A stretch of 23,145 bases of DNA from an uncultured Variovorax sp. (lineage in GTDB: Bacteria; Pseudomonadota; Gammaproteobacteria; Burkholderiales; Burkholderiaceae). The stretch lies in the NCBI GenBank assembly GCA_946478645.1, contig CAMLCW010000034.1:1-23145 (forward strand), read 5' to 3'. The position numbers and the translations under genes are program-made. Below are positions 6,433 through 13,643 of this stretch, piece after piece. Position 1 is the stretch's first letter; each line of letters begins with the position of its first letter. Under the pieces are notes generated by a model. The model worked only from the letters and a program-made list of their open reading frames with translations. It was not told the origin of the DNA and did not search any database.

Positions 6433-7947
6433 TTAGTCCTCTTCGACGAAGGCTTCCTCGCGCTTGCTGCGCACCGACGGCAGCAGCACGATCACGAGCA
6501 GCACCGCGGCCGCGACCAGCAGGCTGGCCGAGATCGGCCGGGTCACCAGCACGCTCCAGTCGCCGCGCGACAGCAGCAGCGCGCGGCGCAGGTTCTCTTC
6601 CATCATCGGCCCGAGGATGAGGCCCAGCAGCAGCGGCGCCGGCTCGCACTCGAGCTTGTGGAACGCGTAGCCGATGATGCCGAACAGGCCCACCATCCAC
6701 ACGTCGAAGGTGTTGTTGTTGGTCGAGTAGACGCCGATCGCGCAAAACAGCACGATGGCGGGGAACAGCCAGCGGTAGGGGATGGTCAGCAGCTTGACCC
6801 AGATGCCGATCAGCGGGAGGTTCAGGATCACGAGCATCGCGTTGCCGATCCACATCGAGGCGATCAGGCCCCAGAACAGCTCGGGGTTGCTGGTCATCAC
6901 CTGCGGGCCCGGCTGGATGTTGTGGATGGTCATCGCGCCCACCATCAGCGCCATCACCGCATTGCCCGGGATACCGAGCGTGAGCAGCGGGATGAACGAG
7001 GCCTGCGCGCCCGCGTTGTTGGCCGACTCGGGGCCGGCCACGCCGCGGATGTTGCCCTGGCCGAACGGGATCTCGCCGGCCTTTAGGCGCAGCTTCTTCT
7101 CGAGCGTGTACGACGCGAAGGCCGACAGCAGCGAACCGCCGCCCGGCAGGATGCCCAGCGCACAGCCGAGCGTGGTGCCGCGCAGGATGGCCGGCACCAT
7201 GTGGCGGAAGTCCTCGCGCGTCGGGAACAGGCTCGACACCTTGGCCGTGAAGACCTCGCGCTGCTCTTCGGGCTTGGCCAGGTTGGCGATGATCTCGCCG
7301 TAGCCGAACACGCCCATCGCCACCGCGATGAAGCTCACGCCGTCGGTGAGTTCAGGAATGTCGAACGAGTAGCGTGCGACGCCCGAGTTGACGTCGGTGC
7401 CGATCAGGCCGATCAGGAGGCCCAGCACGATCATGCAGATCGCCTTGAGCAGCGAGCCCGAGGCCAGCACCACGGCGCCGATCAGGCCGAGCACCATGAG
7501 CGCGAAGTATTCCGCGGGGCCGAATTTGAAGGCCAGCTCGGTGAGTACGGGCGCGAAGGCCGCGAGCACCAGCGTGCCCACGCAACCGGCAAAGAACGAG
7601 CCGATGCCCGCGGCCGCGAGCGCGGCGCCGCCACGCCCCTGCTTGGCCATCTGGTGGCCGTCGATCACGGTCACCACGGACGACGATTCGCCGGGCAGGT
7701 TGACCAGGATGGCGGTGGTCGAGCCGCCGTACTGCGAGCCGTAGTAGATGCCCGCGAGCATGATCAGCGCCGCGACGGGCGGCAGGGCATAGGTGGCCGG
7801 CAGCAGCAGCGCGACGGTGGTCACCGGGCCGATGCCCGGCAGCACGCCGATCAGCGTGCCCAGCAGGCAGCCGAAGAAGGCATAGAGCAGGTTCTGCAGC
7901 GTGAATGCCGCGCCGAAGCCCAGCGAGAGGTGTTCAATCAGTTCCAT
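6433..7947 (-). CDS. tctA: TctA, large membrane subunit of tripartite tricarboxylate transporter
   Basis: 504-residue inner-membrane protein of the usual TctA length, with about a dozen hydrophobic segments. Family signatures are plain: GTLIGVLPGIGPVTTVALLLP (about 30-50), YYGSQYGGSTTAILVNLPGE (68-87), and the second-half repeat LGCALGILPGGGSLLSAFASY followed by ANNAGAQASFIPLLTLGIPG. These two GxLPGxG/ILVNxPGE-type halves are characteristic of PF01970. With TctB it moves a carboxylate, delivered by a periplasmic TctC-type binding protein, using an ion gradient. tctB lies 16 bp upstream on the same strand. No tctC is adjacent, so the binding protein must come from elsewhere or another member must be used (inference). 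The substrate cannot be read from the sequence. Confidence 0.96.
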   Translation of the reverse strand: MELIEHLSLGFGAAFTLQNLLYAFFGCLLGTLIGVLPGIGPVTTVALLLPATYALPPVAALIMLAGIYYGSQYGGSTTAILVNLPGESSSVVTVIDGHQMAKQGRGGAALAAAGIGSFFAGCVGTLVLAAFAPVLTELAFKFGPAEYFALMVLGLIGAVVLASGSLLKAICMIVLGLLIGLIGTDVNSGVARYSFDIPELTDGVSFIAVAMGVFGYGEIIANLAKPEEQREVFTAKVSSLFPTREDFRHMVPAILRGTTLGCALGILPGGGSLLSAFASYTLEKKLRLKAGEIPFGQGNIRGVAGPESANNAGAQASFIPLLTLGIPGNAVMALMVGAMTIHNIQPGPQVMTSNPELFWGLIASMWIGNAMLVILNLPLIGIWVKLLTIPYRWLFPAIVLFCAIGVYSTNNNTFDVWMVGLFGIIGYAFHKLECEPAPLLLGLILGPMMEENLRRALLLSRGDWSVLVTRPISASLLVAAAVLLVIVLLPSVRSKREEAFVEED

Positions 7948-7963
7948 GTTGTTGTCGGCCCCT

Positions 7964-8458
7964 TCAGCCGGTGATGAAGCTGGGCCAGACCTGGAACTGC
8001 AGGCTCAGGCCGAGGATGAAGACGAGGTAGCTGCCGATGGCCAGCACTGTGGCGAGCACGAGTGAGCCCTTGAACCGGAACTGCGCGCCGGCCATGCTGG
8101 CGACGATCACGAGCGCATAGATCGCGAGCACCAGGCCGAGCGCGGGCACGTCCAGGGTGGGCATGCCGCCGAGCAGCACGCCGAACAGCAGGTTGGCGCC
8201 GATGATGAAACCCAGTTGCTTCCAGGCGATCGCGCCCACGGGGTTGGTGTCGCCTTCGGTGCCGCGCAGCGAGAGCGAATTCACCAGCACCACCAGGCCC
8301 ATCACGCCCAGCAGGATGCCGAGCATCAGCGGGAAGTAGCCGGGGCCCATGCGGGCGCCGGTGCCCACGTTGTAGTTGAGGGCGCCGATCGCGAAGGCCG
8401 CGCCGGCGCAGGCGAACATCAGTCCGGAGAAAAAGTCTTTCTGACTCCTGATCTTCAT
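7964..8458 (-). CDS. tctB: TctB, small membrane subunit of tripartite tricarboxylate transporter
   Basis: 164-residue membrane protein with four predicted transmembrane segments (about 10-28, 41-61, 80-95 and 104-158 as two closely spaced helices), matching the TctB family in length and topology. The N-terminus MKIRSQKDFFSGLMFACAGA and the GTGARMGPGYFPLMLG motif (about 32-47) are typical. The ATG at 8458 is chosen because the residues upstream in the same frame are low-complexity and the family starts with this short basic segment. No good Shine-Dalgarno is seen. First gene of the tctB-tctA pair, divergent from the MarR-type gene at 8700, with about 240 bp between starts. Confidence 0.93.
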   Translation of the reverse strand: MKIRSQKDFFSGLMFACAGAAFAIGALNYNVGTGARMGPGYFPLMLGILLGVMGLVVLVNSLSLRGTEGDTNPVGAIAWKQLGFIIGANLLFGVLLGGMPTLDVPALGLVLAIYALVIVASMAGAQFRFKGSLVLATVLAIGSYLVFILGLSLQFQVWPSFITG

Positions 8459-8575
8459 GGTGAGTGGTGCACTTTCGGGTGGGGAGGGATGGATGGAGGG
8501 AGAGGCCGCAGTGACGCACACGGACGAAACGGCGCGCGCGGCAAGGCCCCGGGCGGGACCGCGGCCGGCATCCAA

Positions 8576-8600
8576 ATTTATATCACGGCGTGATGTAAAT
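8576..8600. promoter_or_regulatory. 25-bp palindromic operator between tctB and marR-type gene
   Basis: Half-sites ATTTA-T-ATCACG and CGTGAT-G-TAAAT surround a single central G; 11 of 12 pairs are symmetric. On the minus strand a TATAAA hexamer (8577-8582) inside it is a good tctB -10, giving a leader of about 112 nt. The rest of the 240-bp intergenic region (8459-8699) holds only the -10 of the divergent gene. The likely binder is the adjacent MarR-type protein (inference). Confidence 0.7.
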
Positions 8601-8666
8601 GGGATCGCCGATCGACCTATCGATTTCCCTGCCCCTGCGTGCGTGCGCCGATGGCGGAGGCCTTGC

Positions 8667-8672
8667 TACATT
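8667..8672 (+). promoter_or_regulatory. Possible -10 box of marR-type gene
   Basis: TACATT sits 27 nt before the ATG at 8700, predicting a leader of about 21 nt. The -35 is not clear. Confidence 0.35.
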
Positions 8673-8699
8673 CGGGGACGGGCCACAACAAAACACACC

Positions 8700-9131
8700 A
8701 TGTCCGATCCCCGGGAAAGTCCTTCCAAGCGGCGCCTCGAGGCGCTTTCCGAATTCCGCTACCGCCTGCGCAACTTCCTGCGCTTCAGCGAGGATGCGGC
8801 GCGCGAAGCCGGCGTGACCGCGCTGCAGTACCAGCTGCTGCTGCACACCCAGGGCTTTCCCGGGCGGCTGTGGGCCACCGTCAGCGAGCTGGCCGAGCGC
8901 CTGCAGGCGCAACCGCACGGCGTGGTGGCGCTGGTGTCGCGCTGCGAGGATGCGGGGCTGGTGCGCCGCGAGCCGAGCAAGGTCGACCGGCGCCAGGTCG
9001 AAGTGCACCTGCTGCCGAAAGGGCGCAAGGTGCTGGCCAAGCTGGCGCAGCGCCACCTGACCGAACTGTCGGAACTGGCCGAGGCGGTGCGCCTCGCGCA
9101 CGCCATCCAGGGCAGCATCGACGAACATTGA
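8700..9131 (+). CDS. MarR-family transcriptional regulator
   Basis: 143-residue winged-helix protein. Dimerisation helix RLEALSEFRYRLRNFLRFSEDAAREAG (about 12-38), then LTALQYQLLLHTQ-like helix, TVSELAERLQAQPHGVVALVSRCEDAGLVRREPS (helix-turn-helix, about 61-94) and wing residues DRRQVEVHLLPKGRKVL. This domain order is that of MarR. It has no close resemblance to the hpaR protein in the same window beyond the fold. Divergent from tctB across a strong palindrome, so it probably controls the transporter in response to a carboxylate or aromatic ligand (inference). The ATG at 8700 is the first start after the -10-like TACATT. An upstream extension of the reading frame would run through the operator and is rejected. 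Confidence 0.9.
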   Translation: MSDPRESPSKRRLEALSEFRYRLRNFLRFSEDAAREAGVTALQYQLLLHTQGFPGRLWATVSELAERLQAQPHGVVALVSRCEDAGLVRREPSKVDRRQVEVHLLPKGRKVLAKLAQRHLTELSELAEAVRLAHAIQGSIDEH

Positions 9132-9159
9132 GCCCCCGCACCGGGAAATGCCTGGCCGC

Positions 9160-9192
9160 TAAAATCCGCGCTTTGCTTTCTCCTTCGAAGGA
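9160..9192 (+). promoter_or_regulatory. -10 box and ribosome site of ilvE
   Basis: TAAAAT (9160-9165) predicts a start near 9172. GAAGGA (9187-9192) is a good Shine-Dalgarno 6 nt before the ATG at 9199. No -35 at normal spacing is evident. Confidence 0.5.
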
Positions 9193-9198
9193 CCCCAC

Positions 9199-10146
9199 AT
9201 GAGCGCGCTTCCCTCTCTGGACGACCGTGACGGCAAGATCTGGATGGACGGCGAACTCGTGGACTGGCGCGACGCCAAGATCCACGTGTTGAGCCACACG
9301 CTGCACTACGGATGCGGCGCATTCGAGGGTGTGCGTGCCTACAAGACGCCCGAAGGCACGGCGATCTTCCGCCTGGCCGAACACACCGAGCGGCTCTTCA
9401 ACAGCGCCAAGATCCTGCGCATGAAGATCCCGTTCACGCCCGAAGAGCTGAACGAAGCGCAGAAACAGGTCGTGCGCGAGAACAAGCTCGAGAGCTGCTA
9501 CCTGCGCCCGCTGATCTGGATCGGCTCCGAGAAGCTCGGCGTGAGCCCCAAGGGCAACCGCATCCACGCCATGGTCGCGGCCTGGTCGTGGGGCGCCTAC
9601 CTCGGCGAGGAGGGCATGCGGCGCGGCATCCGCGTGAAGACCTCGAGCTACACGCGCCACCACGTCAACATCACGATGACGCAGGCCAAGTCGGTGAGCA
9701 ACTACACCAACTCGATCCTCGCCAACATGGAAGCGCTCGACGACGGCTACGACGAGGCGCTGCTGCTCGACGCGAGCGGCTTCGTCTCCGAAGGCGCGGG
9801 CGAGAACATCTTCGTGGTCAAGGGCGGCGTGGTCTACACGCCCGACCTGTCGGCCGGCGCGCTCAACGGCATCACGCGCAACACGATCCTGCACGTGTGC
9901 AAGGACCTCGGCATCGAACTGGTGCAGAAGCGCATCACGCGCGACGAGGTCTACATCGCCGACGAGGCCTTCTTCACCGGCACGGCAGCCGAAGTCACGC
10001 CGATCCGCGAGCTCGACCGCGTCGAGATCGGCAACCGCGGCGACGGCGGCTCGCGCGGCCCGGTCACCGAGAAGATCCAGGCGGCCTTCTTCGACATCGT
10101 GAACGGCAACAACCCCAAGTACGCCCACTGGCTCACGAAGGTCTGA
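9199..10146 (+). CDS. ilvE: Branched-chain amino acid aminotransferase
   Basis: 315-residue PLP enzyme (fold type IV) of usual length, catalysing the last step of Leu, Ile and Val synthesis with glutamate as amino donor. Evidence: the N-terminal KIWMDGELVDWRDAKIHVLSH segment, HTLHYGCGAFEGVRAY (33-48), the catalytic Lys164 in MTQAKSVSNY, SEGAGENIF (198-206; Glu202 is conserved near the PLP pyridine nitrogen in the family) and GTAAEVTPIRE near the end. The Arg in CYLRPLIWIG (about 103) belongs to the substrate-side loop. The start is supported by GAAGGA. A small zinc-finger gene begins 8 bp after the stop and is probably co-transcribed. Confidence 0.97.
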   Translation: MSALPSLDDRDGKIWMDGELVDWRDAKIHVLSHTLHYGCGAFEGVRAYKTPEGTAIFRLAEHTERLFNSAKILRMKIPFTPEELNEAQKQVVRENKLESCYLRPLIWIGSEKLGVSPKGNRIHAMVAAWSWGAYLGEEGMRRGIRVKTSSYTRHHVNITMTQAKSVSNYTNSILANMEALDDGYDEALLLDASGFVSEGAGENIFVVKGGVVYTPDLSAGALNGITRNTILHVCKDLGIELVQKRITRDEVYIADEAFFTGTAAEVTPIRELDRVEIGNRGDGGSRGPVTEKIQAAFFDIVNGNNPKYAHWLTKV

Positions 10147-10154
10147 GAGAACCC

Positions 10155-10364
10155 ATGTCCACCAACGCAGTCGTCGAACTCCTGGCCAAGGAACTCAACC
10201 ACCAGGGCGGTGTGTTCTGCCCGAGCCCCAAGGCCGACATGAAGCTCTGGAACACCCACCCCAAGGTCTACCTGGACGTGGCGCGCACCGGCGAGGCCAA
10301 GTGCCCCTACTGCGGCACCGTCTACCGCCTCAAAGCGGGTGAGCAGGTGGCGGGCCACCACTGA
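10155..10364 (+). CDS. Small zinc-finger protein, NDUFS6/COG4391 type
   Basis: 69-residue protein with potential zinc ligands Cys22 (in GGVFCPSP), His35 (in NTHPKVYLD), Cys50 and Cys53 (CPYCG). The HPKVYLDV...KCPYCGTVYRL core matches the CHCC zinc-finger family that includes the mitochondrial complex I subunit NDUFS6; the bacterial role is unsettled. It begins 8 bp after the ilvE stop with a GAGAGA ribosome site and is likely translated from the ilvE mRNA. Its last 35 bases overlap, tail to tail, the 3' end of the opposite-strand O-antigen-ligase gene. Confidence 0.9.
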   Translation: MSTNAVVELLAKELNHQGGVFCPSPKADMKLWNTHPKVYLDVARTGEAKCPYCGTVYRLKAGEQVAGHH

Positions 10365-11595
10365 AGAGGCCCGCCAGGCGCGGCGGCAGCACCGATCGCC
10401 ACGGGCTGCCGTCTTCCTGCACCATGCGCAGGCAGAGAAAGGCCACGAACAGCAGCGACAGGCCGATCTGCGCATCTCGCATGGCCGAGTTGAGGCTCGC
10501 GGCCACGGTCATCGTGAGCATCGCGACGAAGCCGATGCGCCCCGTCAGGTCGGCGCGCCGCCAGCACACCCAGACGCCGCCGACCATGATCGCGAGCAGC
10601 GATAGCAGGCCCGGAATGCCCGCCTGCGAGCCCATCCAGAGATAGTCGTTGTGCGGCATGTTCTTGTAGCCGATCACTTCGGGCGCGCGCTTCTTCCATT
10701 CGCTGGTCCAGGCGCCGATGCCCTGGCCCGCGACGGGTGCGTCGAGCATCATCTGCGCGGTCTCGCGGTACATGTAGTAGCGTGAAACCCAGCTGCCTTC
10801 CGAGGCCAGCCCGGCCTGGGCCTGTTCGAGCTCCTGCACGCCGAGCTCAAACTTGCTCTTGATGGAGGCGGGCAACTGCCAGGCACCGAGCGCCGCGAGC
10901 GCGGTGGCCAGCGCCAGGCCCGCGAGCAGGCCGCGCGGATGGCTGCGCCACTGGTGGAAGCAGGCCGCGAACACGCAGCCCAGCATGGCGACGAGCGAGG
11001 TGCGCGAGGGCAGCGCGAGGCTGACCACGATGGCCATCACGGCCGCCACGCCGAAGGCCGGTCCGGCCCAGTGCCAGCGGCGCGCATCGCCGAGGTGCGC
11101 GAGGCCGAGCACCGCGGCCGCGGCGCCGATCATCGCGAACAGCAGCGCGTCGTTGATCGACTTGTTGCCCTGCATGATCGTCACGGCGCGCCAGGCCTGC
11201 AGGTCGGGCAGGCCGACGGTGTGATAGAGCGCGATCAGCAGCAGCCCCAGCACCGAGGCGAGCAGGAAGGCACGCAGCGCCCACACGCATTCGTCGCGCG
11301 TGAGTGCCAGCGCCAGCAGCATCGTGAGCGCGATGCGCAGGCCATGGGCCAGCTCGCCGCCGGTTTCCTTGAAGTGCGGCGAGATGGCCAGCACCACCAG
11401 CATCCAGCCCACGTAGGCCATGATCGGCCACCACAGCGGATGGGACCTGACGCGCGCCGCGCGCTCGCGCCAGTTGCCGCCGAGGGCCATCGCGAGCATC
11501 AGGAGAAGAAAGGCCGCGTAGTTCACGCCGACCGGCATGTAGACCACGAAGCCCCAGAGGGCCGCCGCAGGGCGTCCGAGTCTTGAACGGAACAT
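10330..11595 (-). CDS. O-antigen ligase/polymerase-like (Wzy_C) membrane protein
   Basis: 421-residue polytopic membrane protein with about 10-11 hydrophobic segments and a large periplasmic-type loop (about residues 240-325). In this loop lies PHNDYLWMGSQAGIPGLL (314-331), the H-N-x-Y/L signature of the Wzy_C/WaaL superfamily; a conserved Arg is in SLALPSRTSL (Arg198). Such proteins transfer or polymerise lipid-linked glycans in the periplasm. Which of the two, or a protein glycosyltransferase, cannot be decided. The ATG at 11595 is chosen; the upstream in-frame extension of 24 residues is basic and non-membrane and runs up to the histidine-kinase stop. No other polysaccharide genes are nearby. 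Its 3' end overlaps the zinc-finger gene by 35 bases on the opposite strand. Confidence 0.88.
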   Translation of the reverse strand: MFRSRLGRPAAALWGFVVYMPVGVNYAAFLLLMLAMALGGNWRERAARVRSHPLWWPIMAYVGWMLVVLAISPHFKETGGELAHGLRIALTMLLALALTRDECVWALRAFLLASVLGLLLIALYHTVGLPDLQAWRAVTIMQGNKSINDALLFAMIGAAAAVLGLAHLGDARRWHWAGPAFGVAAVMAIVVSLALPSRTSLVAMLGCVFAACFHQWRSHPRGLLAGLALATALAALGAWQLPASIKSKFELGVQELEQAQAGLASEGSWVSRYYMYRETAQMMLDAPVAGQGIGAWTSEWKKRAPEVIGYKNMPHNDYLWMGSQAGIPGLLSLLAIMVGGVWVCWRRADLTGRIGFVAMLTMTVAASLNSAMRDAQIGLSLLFVAFLCLRMVQEDGSPWRSVLPPRLAGLFSGGPPPAHPL

Positions 11596-11603
11596 GGGGC
11601 GGG

Positions 11604-11609
11604 ATTCTA
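11604..11609 (-). promoter_or_regulatory. Possible -10 box of the O-antigen-ligase-like gene
   Basis: On the minus strand TAGAAT ends 8 nt before the ATG at 11595, so the mRNA would have a leader of 0-2 nt. There is no Shine-Dalgarno. This suggests a separate promoter in the 76-bp gap after the histidine kinase. Confidence 0.4.
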
Positions 11610-11671
11610 GAGGCCCAGTCCCATCATGAGCCCGGCCTTGGCGGTGCGGCTTCGCGCCCGCCGGCACCGCC

Positions 11672-12850
11672 TCACCGCGGCAGGCGGATCACGAAGCTCG
11701 CGCCGCCGCCGGGGCGGTCTTCGCAGTGCACGCTGCCGCCGTGGCGCTCGGCGATCGACTTCACGAGCGCGAGCCCGAGCCCGACGCCGCCATTGCGCTC
11801 GCTCGCGCCGGGCAAGCGGTAGAAGGGTTCGAAGATGCGCTCGCGCAGCGCGGGGGGCACGCCCGGCCCGCGGTCGTTCACGCGCACCGTGGCAAAACCG
11901 TCGGCGCTGCCGAGCTCGACCGAGATCTCGCCGGCGCCGTAGCGGCGCGCGTTCTCGAGCAGGTTGCGCACCGCGCGGCGCAGCAGCCGCGGCACGCCGG
12001 GCACGGTGAGCTTCGCGTTGTCGGTGCCTGCGACCAGGTCGAGTTCGGCGTCCACGCGCGAGCATTCCTCGGCCGCGAGGCCGGTCAGGTCGACTGCCTC
12101 GATGGTGCCCATGTCGGCCTCGCGCGCATCGAGACGGCTCGCGAGCAGGATCTCGTCGATGAGCTGGTCGAGTTCGCCGATGTTGCGCGAGATCTCCTCG
12201 CGCGCCGCGGGGCTCGGCCGCTCGCCCATCAGTTCGAGGCCCATGCGGATGCGCGTGAGCGGCGAACGCAGCTCGTGCGAGGCGTTGGCCAGCAGCGACT
12301 TGTGCGAGCGCACCAGCTGTTCGATGCGTTCGGCCGAGGCATTGAAACGTTTGGAGAGATCGGCCACTTCGTCCTGCCCTTCCTCGGTGATGCGCACCGA
12401 CAGATCGCCGTCGCCCCAGCGCTGCACGCCGCGCTGCAGCGCCTCGAGCCGCTGCGTCAGCCGCCGCACGATGGGATACACCCCGAGCGCCACAGCAATG
12501 CCCACGAGCGCGATCATCCAGCCGAGCCCGAACGGCGTGCGCCAGGGCGAGAACTCGCCCGGCCGCCGATCGCGCGGCGCCACGCGCAGGGTCATCTCCC
12601 TGCCGTCGCTCAGCGTCACGTCGAACTCCAGCCCCTGGCCCGGCACGCGCAAGGCCTGGCCGGTGCCGATGGGGGTGTCGTTCCCGTCGAGCACCACCAC
12701 GTTGCGCGGCACCGGCGCGAGGCGTTCGCGCTCGGCCTGTGCCGCTTCGCGCACGACCCAGTTCGCCATCAACGTGAGGATCACGACGCCGGCCACCACC
12801 GCGAGCCAGATGCGGACGTAGAGGTGGCGTGAGTAGAGGGTGCGCAGCAT
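11672..12850 (-). CDS. Sensor histidine kinase, inner membrane
   Basis: 392 residues. Transmembrane segments at about 12-30 and 107-125 flank a short periplasmic sensor of roughly 75 residues. Then come a HAMP linker (about 127-180, with DLSVRITEEGQDEVADLSKRFN), the H-box with phospho-acceptor His192 in SHELRSPLTRIRMGLELM, the N-box NLLENARRYG (Asn296/Asn300), the G1 box NDRGPGVP (325-332), FEPFYRLPG and the G2 box GGVGLGLALVKSIAERHGG. All catalytic motifs are intact. The small sensor and EnvZ/CpxA-like organisation suggest envelope sensing, but the ligand is unknown. It starts 12 bp after the response-regulator stop on the same strand, forming an operon with it. The start MLRTLYSRHLYVRIW is directly followed by the first membrane helix. 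Confidence 0.96.
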   Translation of the reverse strand: MLRTLYSRHLYVRIWLAVVAGVVILTLMANWVVREAAQAERERLAPVPRNVVVLDGNDTPIGTGQALRVPGQGLEFDVTLSDGREMTLRVAPRDRRPGEFSPWRTPFGLGWMIALVGIAVALGVYPIVRRLTQRLEALQRGVQRWGDGDLSVRITEEGQDEVADLSKRFNASAERIEQLVRSHKSLLANASHELRSPLTRIRMGLELMGERPSPAAREEISRNIGELDQLIDEILLASRLDAREADMGTIEAVDLTGLAAEECSRVDAELDLVAGTDNAKLTVPGVPRLLRRAVRNLLENARRYGAGEISVELGSADGFATVRVNDRGPGVPPALRERIFEPFYRLPGASERNGGVGLGLALVKSIAERHGGSVHCEDRPGGGASFVIRLPR

Positions 12851-12862
12851 CAGGTCGGGGTT

Positions 12863-13585
12863 CTAGTCTTGCTGCTTGGCGAACACGTAGCCGACGCCGC
12901 GCACCGTGAGGATGCGCTTCGGGTTCTTGGCGTCGACCTCGATGGCAGCGCGGATGCGGCCCATGTGCACGTCGATCGAGCGGTCGAAGGCCTCGAGCTC
13001 GCGGCCGCGCACGGCTTCCATGATCTGGTCGCGCGTGAGCACGCGGCCCGCGCGCTCGGCCATCGCGACCAGCAGGTCGAACTGGTAGGAGGTGAGGTCG
13101 GCGACCGCGCCGGCCACCGCCACGGTGCGCGCATTGCGGTCGATCTCGAGCGTACCGAAGCGCATGATCGAGCTGGCCTCGGTGTCGACGCTGTTCTCGC
13201 TGCGCCGGCGCAGCACCGCGCGGATGCGCGCAAGCAGCTCGCGCGGTTCGAAGGGCTTGGGCAGGTAGTCGTCGGCGCCGATCTCCAGGCCGATGATCCG
13301 GTCCATCGGATCGCCCTTGGCCGTCAGCATCAGCACCGACACCTTCGACGCCGGCGCCGGCAGCGAGCGGATGCGGCGGCACACCTCGAGGCCGTCGGTG
13401 TCGGGCAGCATCAGGTCGAGGATCACGAGGTCGGGCGCATGCTGCTGCAATTGCTCGAGCCCGCTCGCGCCGTCGCCGGCATGGGTGACGACGAAGCCCG
13501 ACTGGGTCAGGTACTCGCTCACCATCTGCGCGAGGCGGGCGTCGTCTTCGATCATCAGGAGGTGGGGGGTGCTCATGCGCTTCAT
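12863..13585 (-). CDS. OmpR/PhoB-family response regulator, CpxR/RstA-like
   Basis: 240 residues. Receiver domain with acidic pair in MIEDDARL (about 11-18), phospho-acceptor Asp57 in VILDLML, Thr in MLTAKGD (about 86-92) and Lys110 in DDYLPKPFEPRELLARIRAVLRR. Then a winged-helix DNA-binding domain (about 140-238) with LTSYQFDLLVAMAERAGRVLTRDQIM, FDRSIDVHMGRIR and the C-terminal hairpin ILTVRGVGYVF. The DRIIGLEIGADDYLPKPF and FDRSIDVHM stretches resemble CpxR. Paired with the kinase 12 bp downstream. The start is ATG at 13585 with GGA close upstream; ATG at 13576 is an equal alternative. A GTAAA-N5-GTAAA repeat 37-51 bp upstream suggests autoregulation (inference). Confidence 0.95.
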   Translation of the reverse strand: MKRMSTPHLLMIEDDARLAQMVSEYLTQSGFVVTHAGDGASGLEQLQQHAPDLVILDLMLPDTDGLEVCRRIRSLPAPASKVSVLMLTAKGDPMDRIIGLEIGADDYLPKPFEPRELLARIRAVLRRRSENSVDTEASSIMRFGTLEIDRNARTVAVAGAVADLTSYQFDLLVAMAERAGRVLTRDQIMEAVRGRELEAFDRSIDVHMGRIRAAIEVDAKNPKRILTVRGVGYVFAKQQD

Positions 13586-13621
13586 GGTCGTCCACGGGAG
13601 GCAACGGGGCTTGAACGCTCC

Positions 13622-13636
13622 GTAAAGTTGGGTAAA
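13622..13636 (+). promoter_or_regulatory. GTAAA-N5-GTAAA direct repeat, CpxR-box-like
   Basis: Two exact GTAAA half-sites separated by GTTGG, giving the 10-bp periodicity typical of OmpR/CpxR-family sites. It lies in the 58-bp gap between the halogenase-like gene and the response-regulator gene, close to where the regulator's promoter must be. Binding by the adjacent regulator is inferred from the form of the known CpxR consensus. Confidence 0.55.
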
Positions 13637-13643
13637 CGGCGCT

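Noticed and set aside
11607..13604. 665-codon minus-strand frame across the two-component genes
   Set aside because: Shifted frame over the regulator and kinase, which have complete motifs in their own frames.
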